A DNA stretch of 64,000 nucleotides from Dipylidium caninum (GCA_017562135.1 QEYB01001208.1:1-64000); one strand, 5' to 3'; shown: positions 1-8,705, counted from the first letter of the stretch. Program-made: numbers and translations. The notes: a model not told the origin generated them from the sequence alone.

Positions 1-220
1 ACGCCAGCGAATCCTGCTGTGGTGTCGGCATGCGTCCCATCTTACCATTAGGGGTCAACACAGGCGAGTCGCAAGGACCTGATCTGCCAATTTACGCCAA
101 ACTAGACTATGGTGCCTCCAGCGGTGGTGAGGTGTTGAACAAATGCCGCGCAACTGCTAGAGTGAGGACTGGACCGCGCGGGGGGGGTCTGGGCCACGGG
201 CCGCCCCCGCTTCCGCCCGC

Positions 221-297
221 GCCCGTTGGATTAGCTCAGTTGGGAGGCGTTAGACTTGAAGTCTAATGTCCCCGGTTCGATCCCGGTCGGCCGGGTC
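221..297 (+). pseudogene. tRNA-Phe(GAA) copy with indels
   Basis: It matches the intact tRNA-Phe genes at 4590, 6278 and 7962 along its whole length. It carries extra or missing bases in the acceptor stem, D arm and anticodon arm, so the anticodon stem-loop is out of register. The B-box region (CCCGGTTCGATCC) is intact. The breaks lie in a stretch rich in indels throughout, so this may be a functional gene that was badly sequenced. Confidence 0.7.
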
Positions 298-581
298 ACA
301 TTCGCCAGCCCTTTTCCTCCCCCGCCGCCTCCCCCTGGCCCCTTTACGCCCATTTTTACTCTTCGACATGTCAGCTAATTTGACCCTCTTCTCGCACACA
401 TCCACACCTCTACGCGCAATACACCACAACACGCTCCCTCAATCACCAGGATGCGCAGCCCCAACTCCACCCGACCGCAACACCGACCCACCACCTGCCT
501 GTAAAAAACTAATAGCATGTCTAATATTTATCCTTTAATACTTTTTGAATTCACCCATAACATAAGATGTTTGATTGAAAT

Positions 582-766
582 TTAAAATAAGACCTCCCCC
601 CGCAGCCCCCAGCCACTTTTGGCACCGCATTTTGATGGGCACTTGCCAGCAGTTGCATTTCCGGGCTCACAGGAGCACCCCTTCTTTGCCTCTTGCAACC
701 TTCGCGGAGCACTTTGCCAAACTTCCGGCTCGCAGCACCGCCACACAGCACGGACGTACCGACCAT
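582..766 (-). pseudogene. Metallothionein copy with frame breaks
   Basis: This is the counterpart of the intact metallothionein at 8301-8465, with the same start context and matching blocks throughout. About 20 extra bases spread over the gene destroy the reading frame; after the first few codons the Cys codons fall into other frames. The TATA sequence upstream is preserved. Because the neighbouring tRNA copy shows the same insertion-rich pattern, I favour sequencing error over true pseudogenisation. Resequencing would decide. Confidence 0.65.
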
Positions 767-1013
767 GCTCGTGTCAAAGCAACGCGTGCGATGTTACAGG
801 TCCACCCCTATTTATAGAACGACGGCACGGTTTCCCATTGAAATGCTGTTTCACATGTAAATACGTCTTCGAGACTTTCACATATGCCAGGTCCATTCTC
901 CGCAGTCGGTTGGTCGCAATGCTGTGTTCCTGTTTGTCTTCGGCTACCACTGGCTAAAGCATAATTTACTGACGTGTCCCTCTCGACCAGAACTCATGCG
1001 TTAATCACGTAAC

Positions 1014-1031
1014 CCACTCGGCCACCGCGTC
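1014..1031 (-). pseudogene. tRNA-Ser(GCT) fragment at a junction
   Basis: This is the 5' end (acceptor and D-arm start) of the tRNA-Ser-GCT found complete at 3462, 5139 and 6827. The rest of the gene is absent and is replaced by metallothionein upstream flank. The array then continues normally to the right. Confidence 0.6.
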
Positions 1032-1386
1032 CCAGACCCGTGTCATCCTCTCTCCCCCTCCTCTCTCTATCAGCACTGGCAGCCCAGTCTCCGTCCACTG
1101 CTGCCGCCTACAACATGCATACTTCGCACTGGACGATCACAATTGGACTTCTCATATTTATGCTGCTGCACCCTTTTTTGGGCGGAAAAAACTTCCAGAA
1201 AGACCATGTGTTGATGATGCGTGGATTACTCGAGACATTGCCTGCTGCCACGTGCTCTGAACTTTGATGCTTGTCCGAGATGCGCACACACGGATGGAGT
1301 GATAAGGTGCTACCATCTTGATCCCGCGGTGGATCGATGGTGAAACTGATGGGAGTGGACTCGCTCATGCAAACCACGCGTGCGGT

Positions 1387-1465
1387 GTCACGATGGCCGA
1401 GTGGTTAAGCGATGGACTTGAAATCCATTGGGATTCTCCGCGCAGGTTCAAATCCTGCTCGTGAC
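1387..1465 (+). tRNA. tRNA-Ser(TGA), copy with indels
   Basis: It has the same structure as the intact copies at 3876, 5554 and 7241, with anticodon loop CTTGAAA (anticodon TGA, reading UCA). One G is missing after the D-arm GGTTAAG and one T is inserted in the variable arm (GGATTCTCC). It lies in the low-quality first 3.4 kb, so the indels may be sequencing errors. Confidence 0.7.
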
Positions 1466-1525
1466 GTGCGGGACTTTGTTGCCGGCGGCGTACTGTGAGG
1501 CCAGTGATGCGTCCCTCACGAGGGC

Positions 1526-1613
1526 GTCACGATGGCCGAGTGGTTAAGGCGATGGACTTCGCGGAGATCCCAATGGATTTCTAGTCCATCGCCTTAACCA
1601 CTCGGCATCGCGA
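1526..1613. pseudogene. Palindromic fusion of two tRNA-Ser halves
   Basis: The left half is the 5' part of tRNA-Ser-CGA on the plus strand, up to the anticodon stem. The right half is tRNA-Ser-AGA on the minus strand. Everything normally between them (the 3' half of Ser-CGA and the spacer, over 200 bp) is gone. The result is an inverted repeat: 1535-1558 and 1583-1606 are perfect 24-base complements around a 24-base loop. It cannot make a normal tRNA. It could be a real deletion between inverted tRNAs or a chimeric read. Confidence 0.8.
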
Positions 1614-1669
1614 CACGGGCGCGAGGTCGTCCTGCGGCCTTCTCAGTGACGGTGAGGTGGGTGTGGCCA

Positions 1670-3190
1670 TGGCGCTCTAGGGGAGGCTCGGGCAGCGTGC
1701 CAACTGCAGCGGGATGGCCCGTGTGGGGGTCTTCCGCAGTGCGCCAGTCGTTAAGATCTGAGCGATTGATTAGATGGTAGGTTTGAACGATGAAGCAATT
1801 GTATGCGAAAGCGCCTATTCTCTGCGCTGCGTAGGCGCAGTGAATAGCTTCCATTTTACTTATACGTCGCATGTGCAACTTAGACTAGAATCTGCTCACA
1901 AGGAAGACTCTATAGGGCAGATACGCGTCCGATGTGATCATCACAGGAACTCACCCGATCATAGTCGAAGGAGTGGACGGGCAGAGTGACGGGATTCAGT
2001 CCAGCGGGTCTGATCTGAGGTGCTATCTACACATCAATGAGGCTAAATCGCCATAACGGCGCACTATGGAGTTGGGATGCTAATTGGATGACTGGGCGAA
2101 TTATGTGCGTTGCGACTGTACTTAGTGAGGCAGGGTGTCAGTGAGGACCCCAGGGACGATTGCAGAACTCTACGGGGGTGGGCGCGCGCTTGAACAGATC
2201 TCGGAGGCCACGGCGTCCAGGCACGTGTCTCGAGAGCGCTCGGGCGCTGACTGGAGGGGAGCTCTTCTCATAGATCGCGGTCGCTACTGAAGCAATAACT
2301 TCGACACTGGACGATTACGAGTGGATCTTTCTCCTGTTGGGCTGGCCCGCGAAAAATGGCCGGGAGTAGGACTCTGAATTATTCAGAGACATAGTGACTG
2401 CTGCGCTGCAGTGGCTGTATCTTTGATGCTGTTGAGGGGATGGCGCGAGCGTTGGAAATAGAGAGAGAAGACGGGTGAAGATGGGCTAAAATGTCCGGGT
2501 TGGACCGGTTCGATTACAATAGAACTCGCGTCGAGGTGGATAAGAGCAGTGGGAGAGGCTACGCACCAAGCCTAGCTTTCGCTGGGGTGGCGCCTGACTG
2601 AACAAGTGACCGCCGTTCCCCAACGAGGGTGTCCCCGATAAATCCGGCCCAGGGGATTTCACACTCGCCCTACCGCAACACGGCTGAATTTTACGTTCGT
2701 CGACATGAACTGCCGGGTCAAGCTGGACACTCACAAAATTTCGACGGCCTTCTACGCTCTGAGGGAGCAGAGTAAAGTGGCCGCTCGCCTCATCGTGTGA
2801 AGCAAGGGACGGTCGCCTCTTACGCGACTCAGTTGAATACAGGCGGCACTGATGCAAGTGACGCTGAAAGGGTACCAGTATTCGATAAGCACCGATAGGA
2901 ACGCTGATTTGCAGCTCAACTGAGATAACCCAACTGCGGACTGACTGCACCGAGAACCGAGGCGACGTGAAGGTCACCGGAGTTAGGACTGAAGAACTTT
3001 AGGATGGACATGGTATTGCGATACACCGACATATCGCAGGCATATGTCCGTCCGGAGCAGACGCCGCTGAGAATATTTATGCATGTACTGACAATGGTCG
3101 GGTAAGTTCAACTCTTTGTGTGTCTCTATCGGCAGAGTTCTAGGGTATGCGGCGGCAATCTAGTCGGCGCATCAATGGACCGTCAGGTAA
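1670..3190. other. Non-array insert inside the array, no gene found
   Basis: Similarity to the repeat unit fades shortly after 1670 and resumes at about 3180. In between I find only short echoes of the unit, such as TACTTAGTGAGGCAGGGTGTC at about 2120-2140, compared with the unit sequence at 5066. The 163-codon minus ORF at 2486-2977 resembles no family I know and looks random. This may be very noisy array sequence or an unrelated insert. Confidence 0.5.
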
Positions 3191-3461
3191 CGGTAACTTC
3201 ATTAGAGTGTGTGGTTGAGTTGGTCTGAGTCTAACTCATTGAGAGAAGAGGCCAACCGCGATGCTATGCATCTTGTTTTTAACCCACTGTGGCGCTGACG
3301 ATGACGTGTGTTGTCGTCGCCGATGTCTCTCGCATCCAGACGATGGCGACAATGTCAGCCACCAGCCCGAACAGAGGTTGCGACTACGTACTTAGTGAGG
3401 CAAGGGTGTCGGGAGGTGAAGTTGTAGTCTCCGTACGTAGGGGCGGCAAAAGTACTGCCGC

Positions 3462-3542
3462 GACGCAGGTGAGATTCGAACTCACGCGGGGAAACCCCAA
3501 TGGATTAGCAGTCCATCGCCTTAACCACTCGGCCACCGCGTC
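3462..3542 (-). tRNA. tRNA-Ser(GCT)
   Basis: 81-nt type II tRNA reading AGC/AGU. The anticodon loop is CTGCTAA, closed by an ATGGA/TCCAT stem, with a long variable arm. The acceptor arms GACGCGG and CCTGCGTC pair, and the T loop is GTTCGAATC (B box). A TTTT run follows about 25 nt beyond the 3' end on this strand, a plausible pol III terminator. Confidence 0.93.
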
Positions 3543-3875
3543 CCAGACCCGTGTCATCCTCTCTCCCCCTCCTCTCTCTATCAGCACTGGCGGCCCAGTC
3601 TCCGTCCACTGCTGCCGCCTACAACATGCATACTTCGCACTGGACGATCACAATTGGACTTCTCATATTTATGCTGCTGCTGGAACTTCCAGACCATGTG
3701 TTGATGATGCGTGGATTACCGAGACATTGCCTGCTGCCACGTGCTCTGAACTTTGATGCTTGTCGAGATGCGCACACACCGGATGGAGTGATAAGGTGCT
3801 ACCATCTTGACCCCGCGGTGGATCGATGGTGAAACTGATGGGAGTGGACTCGCTCATGCAAACCACGCGTGCGGT

Positions 3876-3955
3876 GTCACGATGGCCGAGTGGTTAAGGC
3901 GATGGACTTGAAATCCATTGGGATCTCCCGCGCAGGTTCAAATCCTGCTCGTGAC
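3876..3955 (+). tRNA. tRNA-Ser(TGA)
   Basis: 80-nt tRNA-Ser reading UCA, with anticodon loop CTTGAAA. The acceptor stem GTCACGA pairs perfectly with TCGTGAC, and the B box is GGTTCAAATCC. The nearest T run downstream in this copy is only TTT. Confidence 0.93.
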
Positions 3956-4008
3956 GTGGGGACTTTGTTGCCGCGCGGCGTACTGTGAGGCAGTGATGCG
4001 TCACGAGG

Positions 4009-4087
4009 CTCACATGGCCGAGTGGTTAAGGCGATGGACTCGAAATCCATTGGGATCTCCCGCGCAGGTTCAAATCCTGCTCGTGAC
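4009..4087 (+). tRNA. tRNA-Ser(CGA), acceptor stem altered
   Basis: The anticodon loop CTCGAAA gives anticodon CGA, reading UCG. The body and 3' acceptor strand (TCGTGAC) match copies two and three. The 5' acceptor strand reads GCTCACA instead of GTCACGA, so the top of the stem is mispaired. This is a decayed gene or a local sequence error. A TTTT lies 11-14 nt downstream. Confidence 0.8.
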
Positions 4088-4284
4088 GGCTGAGTCGACT
4101 TTTCGCCAACCCTTCGTTCCGCCGTCCACCTGAATAGCCCGGGTGCAACCTCGCCACTCACACCTGGTGTCGACACCTCGGCGATGTTGGCCAGACCGTA
4201 GGCCACAGTCGTGTGTGCGCAGTGAACCAAGGCTGCAGGACGGTGTCGGGGTGAAAAGGCTGCAGCCGGTGACCAATTCGGCGC

Positions 4285-4363
4285 GTCGCGAGCAGGATTT
4301 GAACCTGCGAGGGAGATCCCAATGGATTTCTAGTCCATCGCCTTAACCACTCGGCATCGCGAC
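4285..4363 (-). tRNA. tRNA-Ser(AGA)
   Basis: The anticodon loop CTAGAAA gives anticodon AGA (probably inosine-modified, reading UCU/UCC/UCA). It is 79 nt and lacks one C in the D-arm GGCC compared with the later copies. The acceptor ends GTCGCGA and TCGCGAC pair. Confidence 0.85.
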
Positions 4364-4589
4364 ACGGGCGCGAGGTCGTCCTGCGGCCCTTCTCAGTGAC
4401 GGTGAGGTGGTGTGGCCATGCGTCCCATCTACCATCTAGGGGCAACACAGGCAGTCGCAAGGCTGATCTGCCAATACGCCAACTAGACTATGTGCTCCAG
4501 CGGGTGAGGGTTGACAATGCCGCGGCCAACTGCTGCAGTGAGGACTGGACCGCGCGTGGGGTCTGGCCACGGGCCGCCCGCTCCGCCGC

Positions 4590-4662
4590 GCCGTGACAGC
4601 TCAGTTGGGAGAGCGTTAGACTGAAGATCTAAATGTCCCCGGTTCGATCCCGGGTCGCGGCA
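4590..4662 (+). tRNA. tRNA-Phe(GAA), C at position 8
   Basis: 73-nt tRNA-Phe with anticodon loop CTGAAGA and B box GGTTCGATCCC. The 5' end reads GCCGTGAC: position 8, normally U in tRNAs, is C in this copy and T in the other two. TTTT follows about 12 nt downstream (CAGCCCTTTTCC). Confidence 0.9.
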
Positions 4663-5138
4663 CATTCGCCAGCCCTTTTCCTCCCCGCCGCCTCCCCCTG
4701 CCCCTACGCCCAATTTACTCGTCGACATGTCAGCTAATTTGACCCTCTTCTCGCCTCATCACACCTCTACGCGCAATACACACCACGCCCTCAATCACCA
4801 GGACGCAGCCCCAACTCCACCCGACCGAACCACCGACCCACCGACTGACCGGCAGGACGAATCAAGTCAAGTAATCGCAGACTTGGTCGTACGGCGTCAG
4901 GAACGGTAACTTCATTGGGGTTGAGTTGGTCTGAGTCTACACTCATTGCCACCGCGATGCTATGCATCTTGACACTGTGGCGCTGACGATGACGTCGCCG
5001 ATGTCTCTCGCATCCAGACGATGGCGACAATGTCAGCCACCAGCCCGACAGAGGTTGCGACTACGTACTTAGTGAGGCAAGGGTGTCGGGAGGTGAAGTT
5101 GTAGTCTCCGTACGTAGGGCGGCAAAAGTACTTGCCGC

Positions 5139-5220
5139 GACGCAGGTGAGATTCGAACTCACGCGGGGAAACCCCAATGGATTAGCAGTCCATCGCCTTA
5201 AACCACTCGGCCACCGCGTC
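5139..5220 (-). tRNA. tRNA-Ser(GCT), one extra base
   Basis: It is the same as the copy at 3462, except for an additional A in the D-arm run (CCTTAAACCACTC on the plus strand), giving 82 nt. The anticodon loop CTGCTAA is unchanged. Confidence 0.9.
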
Positions 5221-5553
5221 CCAGACCCGTGTCATCCTCTCTCCCCCTCCTCTCTCTATCAGCACTGGCGGCCCAGTCTCCGTCCACTGCTGCCGCCTAC
5301 AACATGCATACTTCGCACTGGACGATCACAATTGGACTTCTCATATTTATGCTGCTGCTGGAACTTCCAGACCATGTGTTGATGATGCGTGGATTACCGA
5401 GACATTGCCTGCTGCCACGTGCTCTGAACTTTGATGCTTGTCGAGATGCGCACACACCGGATGGAGTGATAAGGTGCTACCATCTTGACCCCGCGGTGGA
5501 TCGATGGTGAAACTGATGGGAGTGGACTCGCTCATGCAAACCACGCGTGCGGT

Positions 5554-5633
5554 GTCACGATGGCCGAGTGGTTAAGGCGATGGACTTGAAATCCATTGGG
5601 ATCTCCCGCGCAGGTTCAAATCCTGCTCGTGAC
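5554..5633 (+). tRNA. tRNA-Ser(TGA)
   Basis: It is identical to the gene at 3876: perfect GTCACGA/TCGTGAC acceptor stem and anticodon loop CTTGAAA. The sequence downstream has only TTT within 20 nt. Confidence 0.94.
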
Positions 5634-5692
5634 GTGGGGACTTTGTTGCCGCGCGGCGTACTGTGAGGCAGTGATGCGTCCCCCACGAGGGC

Positions 5693-5772
5693 GTCACGAT
5701 GGCCGAGTGGTTAAGGCGATGGACTCGAAATCCATTGGGATCTCCCGCGCAGGTTCAAATCCTGCTCGTGAC
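5693..5772 (+). tRNA. tRNA-Ser(CGA)
   Basis: Intact 80-nt gene with a perfect acceptor stem and anticodon loop CTCGAAA. It differs from its tRNA-Ser-TGA neighbour by one base in the anticodon, which points to a local duplication followed by anticodon change. TTTT lies downstream within CGACTTTTCG. Confidence 0.95.
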
Positions 5773-5969
5773 GGCTGAGTCGACTTTTCGCCAACCCTTC
5801 GTTCCGCCGTCCACCTGAATAGCCCGGGTGCAACCTCGCACTCACACCTGTGTGTCGACACCTCGGCGATGTTGGCCAGACCGTAGGCCACAGTCGTGTG
5901 TGCGCAGTGAACCAGGCTGCAGGACGGTGTCGGGGTGAAAAGGGCTGCAGCCGGTGACCAATCGGCGCC

Positions 5970-6049
5970 GTCGCGAGCAGGATTTGAACCTGCGAGGGAG
6001 ATCCCAATGGATTTCTAGTCCATCGCCTTAACCACTCGGCCATCGCGAC
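5970..6049 (-). tRNA. tRNA-Ser(AGA)
   Basis: Intact 80-nt gene with anticodon AGA. Its body is nearly identical to the Ser-TGA and Ser-CGA genes on the opposite strand, so unit halves form long inverted repeats. TTTT occurs about 30 nt past the 3' end on this strand. Confidence 0.95.
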
Positions 6050-6277
6050 ACGGGCGCGAGGTCGTCCTGCGGCCCTTCTCAGTGACGGTGAGGTGGTGTG
6101 GCCATGCGTCCCATCTACCATCTAGGGGCAACACAGGCAGTCGCAAGGCTGATCTGCCAATACGCCAACTAGACTATGTGCTCCAGCGGGTGAGGGTTGA
6201 CAATGCCGCGGCCAACTGCTGCAGTGAGGACTGGACCGCGCGTGGGGGTCTGGGCCACGGGCCGCCCGCTCCGCCGC

Positions 6278-6350
6278 GCCGTGATAGCTCAGTTGGGAGA
6301 GCGTTAGACTGAAGATCTAAATGTCCCCGGTTCGATCCCGGGTCGCGGCA
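6278..6350 (+). tRNA. tRNA-Phe(GAA)
   Basis: Intact 73-nt gene: GCCGTGA/TCGCGGC acceptor stem with one G-T pair, discriminator A, A box TAGCTCAGTTGGGA, anticodon GAA, B box GGTTCGATCCC and downstream TTTT. Confidence 0.96.
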
Positions 6351-6826
6351 CATTCGCCAGCCCTTTTCCTCCCCGCCGCCTCCCCCTGCCCCTACGCCCA
6401 ATTTACTCGTCGACATGTCAGCTAATTTGACCCTCTTCTCGCCTCATCACACCTCTACGCGCAATACACACCACGCCCTCAATCACCAGGACGCAGCCCC
6501 AACTCCACCCGACCGAACCACCGACCCACCGACTGACCGGCAGGACGAATCAAGTCAAGTTATCGCAGACTTGGTCGTACGGCGTCAGGAACGGTAACTT
6601 CATTGGGGTTGAGTTGGTCTGAGTCTACACTCATTGCCACCGCGATGCTATGCATCTTGACACTGTGGCGCTGACGATGACGTCGCCGATGTCTCTCGCA
6701 TCCAGACGATGGCGACAATGTCAGCCACCAGCCCGACAGAGGTTGCGACTACGTACTTAGTGAGGCAAGGGTGTCGGGAGGTGAAGTTGTAGTCTCCGTA
6801 CGTAGGGGCGGCAAAAGTACTGCCGC

Positions 6827-6907
6827 GACGCAGGTGAGATTCGAACTCACGCGGGGAAACCCCAATGGATTAGCAGTCCATCGCCTTAACCACTCGGCCA
6901 CCGCGTC
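6827..6907 (-). tRNA. tRNA-Ser(GCT)
   Basis: Identical to the gene at 3462: 81 nt, anticodon GCT, with TTTT beyond its 3' end. Confidence 0.95.
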
Positions 6908-7240
6908 CCAGACCCGTGTCATCCTCTCTCCCCCTCCTCTCTCTATCAGCACTGGCGGCCCAGTCTCCGTCCACTGCTGCCGCCTACAACATGCATACTT
7001 CGCACTGGACGATCACAATTGGACTTCTCATATTTATGCTGCTGCTGGAACTTCCAGACCATGTGTTGATGATGCGTGGATTACCGAGACATTGCCTGCT
7101 GCCACGTGCTCTGAACTTTGATGCTTGTCGAGATGCGCACACACCGGATGGAGTGATAAGGTGCTACCATCTTGACCCCGCGGTGGATCGATGGTGAAAC
7201 TGATGGGAGTGGACTCGCTCATGCAAACCACGCGTGCGGT

Positions 7241-7320
7241 GTCACGATGGCCGAGTGGTTAAGGCGATGGACTTGAAATCCATTGGGATCTCCCGCGCAG
7301 GTTCAAATCCTGCTCGTGAC
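7241..7320 (+). tRNA. tRNA-Ser(TGA) with a TTTT terminator
   Basis: The tRNA body is identical to the other Ser-TGA copies. The trailer here reads GTACTTTTGTTCC instead of GTGGGGACTTTGTTGCC, so only this copy has a canonical four-T stop directly downstream. Confidence 0.95.
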
Positions 7321-7376
7321 GTACTTTTGTTCCCGCGCGGCGTACTGTGAGGCAGTGATGCGTCCCTCACGAGGGC

Positions 7377-7456
7377 GTCACGATGGCCGAGTGGTTAAGG
7401 CGATGGACTCGAAATCCATTGGGATCTCCCGCGCAGGTTCAAATCCTGCTCGTGAC
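7377..7456 (+). tRNA. tRNA-Ser(CGA)
   Basis: Intact, identical to the gene at 5693, with TTTT downstream. Confidence 0.95.
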
Positions 7457-7653
7457 GGCTGAGTCGACTTTTCGCCAACCCTTCGTTCCGCCGTCCACCT
7501 GAATAGCCCGGGTGCAACCTCGCACTCACACCTGTGTGTCGACACCTCGGCGATGTTGGCCAGACCGTAGGCCACAGTCGTGTGTGCGCAGTGAACCAGG
7601 CTGCAGGACGGTGTCGGGGTGAAAAGGGCTGCAGCCGGGGACCAATCGGCGCC

Positions 7654-7733
7654 GTCGCGAGCAGGATTTGAACCTGCGCGGGAGATCCCAATGGATTTCT
7701 AGTCCATCGCCTTAACCACTCGGCCATCGCGAC
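7654..7733 (-). tRNA. tRNA-Ser(AGA)
   Basis: Intact, 80 nt, anticodon AGA. It has CGCGGGAG where copy two has CGAGGGAG in the variable/T-arm region, a single base difference. Confidence 0.95.
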
Positions 7734-7961
7734 ACGGGCGCGAGGTCGTCCTGCGGCCCTTCTCAGTGACGGTGAGGTGGTGTGGCCATGCGTCCCATCT
7801 ACCATCTAGGGGCAACACAGGCAGTCGCAAGGCTGATCTGCCAATACGCCAACTAGACTATGTGCTCCAGCGGGTGAGGGTTGACAATGCCGCGGCCAAC
7901 TGCCGCAGTGAGGACTGGACCGCGCGTGGGGGTCTGGGCCACGGGCCGCCCGCTCCGCCGC

Positions 7962-8034
7962 GCCGTGATAGCTCAGTTGGGAGAGCGTTAGACTGAAGAT
8001 CTAAATGTCCCCGGTTCGATCCCGGGTCGCGGCA
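7962..8034 (+). tRNA. tRNA-Phe(GAA)
   Basis: Intact, identical to the gene at 6278, with TTTT downstream. It is the last tRNA before the array gives way to the metallothionein flank at about 8212. Confidence 0.96.
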
Positions 8035-8253
8035 CATTCGCCAGCCCTTTTCCTCCCCGCCGCCTCCCCCTGCCCCTACGCCCAATTTACTCGTCGACAT
8101 GTCAGCTAATTTGACCCTCTTCTCGCCTCATCACACCTCTACGCGCAATACACACCACGCCCTCAATCACCAGGACGCAGCCCCAACTCCACCCGACCGA
8201 ACCACCGACCCACCCACCTGCTGTAAACAACTAATAGCTGTCTAATATTTATC

Positions 8254-8259
8254 TTTATT
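8254..8259 (-). terminator. Metallothionein polyA signal
   Basis: AATAAA on the minus strand, about 42 nt past the metallothionein stop codon. Confidence 0.65.
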
Positions 8260-8300
8260 ACTTTTTGAATTCACCCATTACATAAGATGTTTGCATTGAT

Positions 8301-8465
8301 TTAAATAGACTCCGAGCAGCACTTTTGGCACGATTTGCATGGGCACTTTGAGCAGTTGCATTGTCCGGGCTCACAGGAGCACCCCTTCTTGCTCTTGCAA
8401 CCTTCGCAGCACTTGCAAACTTCCGGCTCGCAGCACCCGCTCACACAGCACGACGTACCGACCAT
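8301..8465 (-). CDS. Metallothionein, 54 aa
   Basis: Complete intronless reading frame from ATG (8465) to TAA (8301). Of 54 residues, 17 are Cys (positions 6, 7, 11, 12, 17, 19, 20, 23, 29, 31, 36, 38, 41, 43, 46, 49, 50), in CC, CxC and CxxC patterns with Lys and Ser between. There is no His, Tyr, Phe or Trp. This is the hallmark of metallothioneins: small cytosolic proteins that bind Zn, Cu or Cd through thiolate clusters and buffer metals. A Lys-Lys-Gly stretch near residues 26-28 may separate two clusters. The gene has its own TATA box (8509-8516) and polyA signal and starts directly beside the tRNA array. A broken second copy lies at 582-766. The family assignment rests on composition and spacing only; a Cys-rich protein of another family is possible but unlikely. 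Confidence 0.88.
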   Translation of the reverse strand: MVGTSCCVSGCCEPEVCKCCEGCKSKKGCSCEPGQCNCSKCPCKSCQKCCSESI

Positions 8466-8508
8466 CCTCGTGTCAAAGCCAACGCGTGCGATGTTACAGG
8501 TCCACCCC

Positions 8509-8516
8509 TATTTATA
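8509..8516 (-). promoter_or_regulatory. Metallothionein TATA box
   Basis: TATAAATA on the minus strand, 44 bp upstream of the ATG, which predicts a 5' UTR of only about 15-20 nt. Between it and the start, CGCACGC (minus) is one mismatch from the metal response core TGCRCNC; that match is weak. Confidence 0.6.
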
Positions 8517-8705
8517 GAACGACGGCACGGTTTCCCATTGAAATGCTGTTTCACATGTAAATACGTCTTCGAGACTTTCACATATGCCAGGTCCATTCTC
8601 CGCAGTCGATTGGTCGCAATGCTGTGTTCCTATTTGTCTTCGGCTACCACTGGCTAAAGCATAATTTACTGACGTGTCCCTCTCGACCAGAACTCATGCG
8701 TGAAT

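Larger units (their letters stand above)
1..1013. repeat. Second copy of the array end plus metallothionein flank (noisy)
   Basis: From about base 20 this stretch aligns by eye, colinearly, with about 7778-8711: the part of the tRNA unit around tRNA-Phe, the array edge, the metallothionein gene and its upstream sequence including the TATA box. It differs mainly by scattered single-base insertions (extra C, G or T in runs). That pattern suggests unpolished long-read sequence rather than old divergence. The similarity stops at about 1003-1013, where the flank (AATCACGTAACCCA here, AATCACGTGACCCA at 8702-8715) runs straight into the middle of a tRNA-Ser-GCT. The join may be a real duplication or an assembly error. 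Confidence 0.8.
3190..8211. repeat. Tandem array of tRNA units (three complete tRNA sets)
   Basis: Each unit runs Ser-GCT(-), Ser-TGA(+), Ser-CGA(+), Ser-AGA(-), Phe-GAA(+), then a non-coding spacer. The spacing of Ser-GCT starts (3462, 5139, 6827) gives periods of 1677 and 1688 bp. Units two and three are almost identical; unit one has more single-base differences, and 3190-3400 carries insertions like the first 3 kb. The three tRNA sets are complete, but the repeat sequence ends near 8211, where the metallothionein flank begins. ORFs repeated in each unit (for example 3551-3832) merely mirror the DNA repeat. Confidence 0.92.

Noticed and set aside
2486..2977. 163-codon minus ORF in the insert
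   Set aside because: It has no recognisable motif and lies in sequence of doubtful quality.
3000..3250. Possible CRISPR-like or bacterial features
   Set aside because: There are no regularly spaced repeats, no Shine-Dalgarno-led operons, and the rest of the window is clearly eukaryotic.
3551..3832. 93-codon ORF repeated identically in each array unit (3551, 5229, 6916)
   Set aside because: It starts with GTG, has no recognisable domain, and is conserved only because the whole DNA unit is repeated.
4158..4460. ORFs that include EWLRRWTRNPLGSP and similar peptides
   Set aside because: These are translations of tRNA-Ser genes, a common false protein in array regions.
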